NCBI GenBank assembly: GCA_009903855.1
Contig: WYEK01000094.1
Span: 1 to 15,336 of the forward strand
Reading direction: 5' to 3'
DNA from: Thermocrinis sp.
GTDB lineage: Bacteria; Aquificota; Aquificia; Aquificales; Aquificaceae
Length of the DNA: 15,336 bases
Of this stretch, positions 13,827 through 15,336 are shown one piece after another (within the stretch, counting starts at the first letter, position 1; each line of letters begins with the position of its first letter). The position numbers and the translations under genes were made by a program. The notes beneath the pieces were generated by a model. It saw only the letters and a program-made list of their open reading frames with translations, did not search any database and was not told the origin of the DNA.

Positions 13827-14711
13827 TTAACCTCCTATGGGTTCTTTTATTCTAACCAAGCCTGTTTCTGTGATCTCAAGGAAGTGGGTTCTTGTATCGT
13901 GCCCGGACATTCTACACCCGTCTATCCTAAAGAGCCTAACTATATCTCCCACACTCTTTTTATACACCTTTGCCTTGTAGGGGGAGTCTATAAGCTCCTT
14001 TGCCAAGACCATGGTGCCATCCACTATGTGCCCCACCGCGTAGCCTCCAGCCGCCTCCGCAGTTAGCTCCTCATGACCGCTTCTCTTTTGAGACACAAAG
14101 ATCGCAGTCTGATACCACTTTTTCATAAAGTTGTACAGCCGTCTAACAACAGCCCTTGCCATCATCTCCTTGTTCTCAAAGAGACCCGTCACAGAGTCTA
14201 TCACGGTAAATTTGACCTTGTAGTTCTTTATAACGTAGGCTAAGGTTGCCAAAAGGTCTGGCACATTTTCCCTGATTCTTGTGGAGGATGCAGCGTCTAT
14301 GAGGATTATGTTGTCCTGGAATTGGTCAAAGTCCAAACCCATAGCCATTGCCCTGAGCTTTAGGGACGCAGACACAAAATTGGCGGGAGATTCAACGGTT
14401 ACAAAGGCAACTCTGTCCCCTCTGCTGGCACGGAAAACGGTAAACTGCTCTGCCATCAGAGACTTGCCCGTGTCGGAAACCCCCGTAAGGTTCATAACAG
14501 AATAGGCTGGTATGCCTTTGAGGGAGACCTTTTCCAACTTTTTGCCTACCTGCTTTACTATGAAAAAGAGGTCATCTAAACCCTCTATGCCGGTGGCTAC
14601 TCCGTAGAGCTCCGGAGCCTTTGCTATAGCTTGGGAACCTGTATATACCGCCGATAGGTCCGGTTCTACCTCTTCCCTCCTTATTTCTTCTCTTTCTTCA
14701 AATTCTGCCAT
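13827..14711 (-). CDS. Single-domain KaiC-like (RecA-superfamily) ATPase, archaeal type
   Basis: A 294-residue protein with one KaiC/RecA domain. An acidic, charged N-terminus (1-20) leads to GVATGIEGLDDLFF (38-50), the usual KaiC entry motif. An inserted stretch (about 51-70) separates this from Walker A, GVSDTGKS (77-84). FVTVESPANF (103-112) follows, where classical KaiC has two adjacent glutamates; only Glu107 is present here. Walker B is FTVID (168-172, Asp172) and IFVSQKRSGHEE follows. The second domain, CI/CII duplication and obvious KaiC autophosphorylation signature of cyanobacteria are absent, so this is not a clock KaiC. RadA is excluded by the lack of a zinc finger and Lon domain. 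Its pairing with an HTH gene matches archaeal KaiC-like operons. Function is unknown; an ATP-dependent switch acting with the HTH protein is inferred. Confidence 0.82.
   Translation of the reverse strand: MAEFEEREEIRREEVEPDLSAVYTGSQAIAKAPELYGVATGIEGLDDLFFIVKQVGKKLEKVSLKGIPAYSVMNLTGVSDTGKSLMAEQFTVFRASRGDRVAFVTVESPANFVSASLKLRAMAMGLDFDQFQDNIILIDAASSTRIRENVPDLLATLAYVIKNYKVKFTVIDSVTGLFENKEMMARAVVRRLYNFMKKWYQTAIFVSQKRSGHEELTAEAAGGYAVGHIVDGTMVLAKELIDSPYKAKVYKKSVGDIVRLFRIDGCRMSGHDTRTHFLEITETGLVRIKEPIGG
13831..13836 (-). promoter_or_regulatory. Ribosome binding site of the HTH partner gene
   Basis: AGGAGG on the minus strand, formed by the last sense codons of the KaiC-like gene and 8 nt before the ATG at 13822. 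It indicates co-translation from a shared mRNA. Confidence 0.8.
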
Positions 14712-14718
14712 AGGTAAA

Positions 14719-14746
14719 AATATAACACTATTTTTTCAGTTGTGAA
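14719..14746 (-). promoter_or_regulatory. Promoter of the KaiC-like operon (-35 TTCACA, -10 TATATT), placed for a leaderless start
   Basis: On the minus strand, TTCACA (14741-14746; 5 of 6 to TTGACA) and TATATT (14719-14724) are separated by 16 bp. The ATG is 7 nt downstream. The -35 lies in the last codons of fabZ and the -10 in the 16-bp gap. It would let the KaiC-like operon be expressed apart from fabZ. Confidence 0.55.
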
Positions 14747-15174
14747 AGCTCTCTTGCGGACGCATAAAGGATCGCCTCTGCCACCACCTGGTTATCCACC
14801 TTGGCGGTGCCCTTCATCTTTGAAAGGCTCTTTTTGAGGGCGATAACCTCCAATTCAAGGATAAGTTGATCGCCCGGATAGACTGGCTTTTTGAATCGGG
14901 CGTCATCTATGCCCGCAAAAACTACCGCGTATTTGCCAATCTCCAAGTTCAAAGACTTGATCATCAAAATTCCACCCACCTGTGCCAGAGCTTCAAGGAT
15001 GTAAACACCCGGCATAAGGGGAAAGCCCGGAAAATGCCCTTGAAAGTAGGGCTCGTTTATGGACACGTTTTTTAATCCTACTATCCTTTTTCCCAGTTCT
15101 ATCTCCAAAATTCTATCCACAAGCAGTAAGGGATACCTGTGGGGAAGAACTTGCATTATTTCCAGTACGTCCAT
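14728..15174 (-). CDS. fabZ: 3-hydroxyacyl-ACP dehydratase FabZ
   Basis: A 148-residue hot-dog fold enzyme that dehydrates 3-hydroxyacyl-ACP in fatty acid elongation, in the cytoplasm. The N-terminus has LPHRYPLLLVDRILE. The catalytic helix region, EPYFQGHFPGFPLMPGVYILEALAQ, is textbook FabZ: His47 in GHFPG and Glu61 in LEALAQ. Length is typical, and the FabA form is excluded by this motif and by size. It begins 8 nt after a perfect TATAAT with no ribosome binding site. It is the first of seven minus-strand genes reaching to 8488, which also include accC and lpxI of lipid synthesis. It diverges from the DNA ligase gene across a 17-bp spacer. Confidence 0.95.
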   Translation of the reverse strand: MDVLEIMQVLPHRYPLLLVDRILEIELGKRIVGLKNVSINEPYFQGHFPGFPLMPGVYILEALAQVGGILMIKSLNLEIGKYAVVFAGIDDARFKKPVYPGDQLILELEVIALKKSLSKMKGTAKVDNQVVAEAILYASARELSQLKK

Positions 15175-15178
15175 CGGA

Positions 15179-15184
15179 TAAAAT
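15179..15184 (+). promoter_or_regulatory. -10 element of the ligase gene, placed for a leaderless start
   Basis: TAAAAT, 7 nt before the GTG at 15192, in the 17-bp spacer shared with fabZ. Only an AAGG directly abuts the GTG, too close to act as a normal ribosome binding site. Confidence 0.45.
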
Positions 15185-15188
15185 TATA
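15183..15188 (-). promoter_or_regulatory. -10 element of fabZ, overlapping the ligase -10
   Basis: Perfect TATAAT on the minus strand, 8 nt before the fabZ ATG. It shares two base pairs with the plus-strand TAAAAT that precedes the ligase gene. No clear -35. Confidence 0.6.
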
Positions 15189-15191
15189 AGG

Positions 15192-15336
15192 GTGAAATTT
15201 TTAGAAGTTGCCCAATTCTTTCAAAAGCTTGAAGAGACCACCAGCCGGCTTGAAATGTCCGAGCTACTTTATGAGCTTTTCTCAAAGGCTGACAAAGAAG
15301 AGATTGGAAAGCTTGTCTATCTCACTATGGGGGAAT
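15192..15336 (+). CDS. lig: ATP-dependent DNA ligase, archaeal/LigI type (N-terminal fragment; runs off the right edge)
   Basis: 48 codons are visible, beginning at GTG with KFLEVAQFFQKLEETTSRLE and continuing to GKLVYLTMG. The pattern (LAxxFxxLExTxSRLExxxLLxxLF, then EEIxKxVYLxxG) is the opening of the N-terminal DNA-binding domain of archaeal-type ATP-dependent DNA ligases. These seal nicks using a lysine-AMP intermediate. The adenylation motif KxDG lies outside the window, so activity cannot be judged. Aquifex is known to carry such a ligase, which supports the taxonomic guess; most bacteria rely on NAD-dependent LigA for replication. GTG is chosen because the domain begins with it and the divergent fabZ start is only 17 bp away. 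Confidence 0.82.
   Translation, partial: MKFLEVAQFFQKLEETTSRLEMSELLYELFSKADKEEIGKLVYLTMGE

Noticed and set aside
13827..14711. KaiC-like gene as RadA/Sms or as RecA
   Set aside because: It has no N-terminal zinc finger, no C-terminal Lon-like domain and no RecA core motifs. The GIEGLDDL entry and overall layout match single-domain KaiC-like proteins.
1..15336. CRISPR arrays, insertion sequences, att sites or replication origin
   Set aside because: No spaced direct repeats, transposase-like frames, terminal inverted repeats or DnaA-box clusters were seen; the window is almost entirely coding.

Overview
The window looks like chromosomal core DNA of a thermophilic bacterium of the Aquificaceae (Hydrogenobacter/Thermocrinis/Aquifex lineage). 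This placement is inferred. It rests on the AGG/AGA- and ATA-rich codon use, the extreme packing of genes (no gap between genes exceeds about 33 bp), operons that mix unrelated pathways, LpxI-type lipid A synthesis and the start of an archaeal-type ATP-dependent DNA ligase. There are no insertion sequences, CRISPR arrays, prophage genes, rRNAs or stretches over 300 bp without a gene.

Layout. Positions 1-613 (minus) hold the N-terminal half of trmFO. A 33-bp divergent spacer separates it from tRNA-Val(UAC) at 647-719. The tRNA is followed on the plus strand by a small DUF2892-like membrane protein, ruvX and mltG, which are tightly overlapped. Next come moaE-ilvB and pyrG (plus). pyrG converges on, and overlaps by 58 bp, mtaB (minus). 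mtaB diverges from yebC, which is followed by an exported/membrane protein of unknown function. From 8488 to 15174 everything lies on the minus strand. In transcription order these genes are fabZ, a KaiC-like ATPase, its HTH partner, gap, comM/yifB, accC and lpxI, with gaps of 16 bp or less. A divergent ATP-dependent DNA ligase gene begins at 15192 and runs off the right edge.

How the genes fit together. Most encode housekeeping functions: tRNA modification (trmFO, mtaB), DNA repair and recombination (ruvX, comM, lig), cell envelope and lipids (mltG, accC, fabZ, lpxI), molybdopterin (moaE), branched-chain amino acids (ilvB), CTP (pyrG) and central carbon metabolism (gap). The one regulatory-looking module is the two-gene operon at 13157-14711. 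It pairs a single-domain KaiC-like ATPase with a helix-turn-helix protein that resembles the archaeal 'near-KaiC' partner family.

The most striking pattern is in the start regions. Every protein gene that appears to begin a transcription unit (trmFO, moaE, pyrG, mtaB, yebC, accC, gap, kaiC-like, fabZ, lig) lacks a Shine-Dalgarno sequence. Each instead has a TATAAT-like hexamer (TATAAT, TATATT or TAAAAT) 7-9 nt before its start codon, as expected if transcription starts at or next to the start codon (leaderless mRNA). Several genes inside operons (the DUF2892-like gene, ilvB, the HTH gene, lpxI) instead have clear GGAGG-type ribosome binding sites. Two divergent pairs (mtaB/yebC and fabZ/lig) have start codons only 19 and 17 bp apart, with overlapping -10 hexamers on opposite strands.
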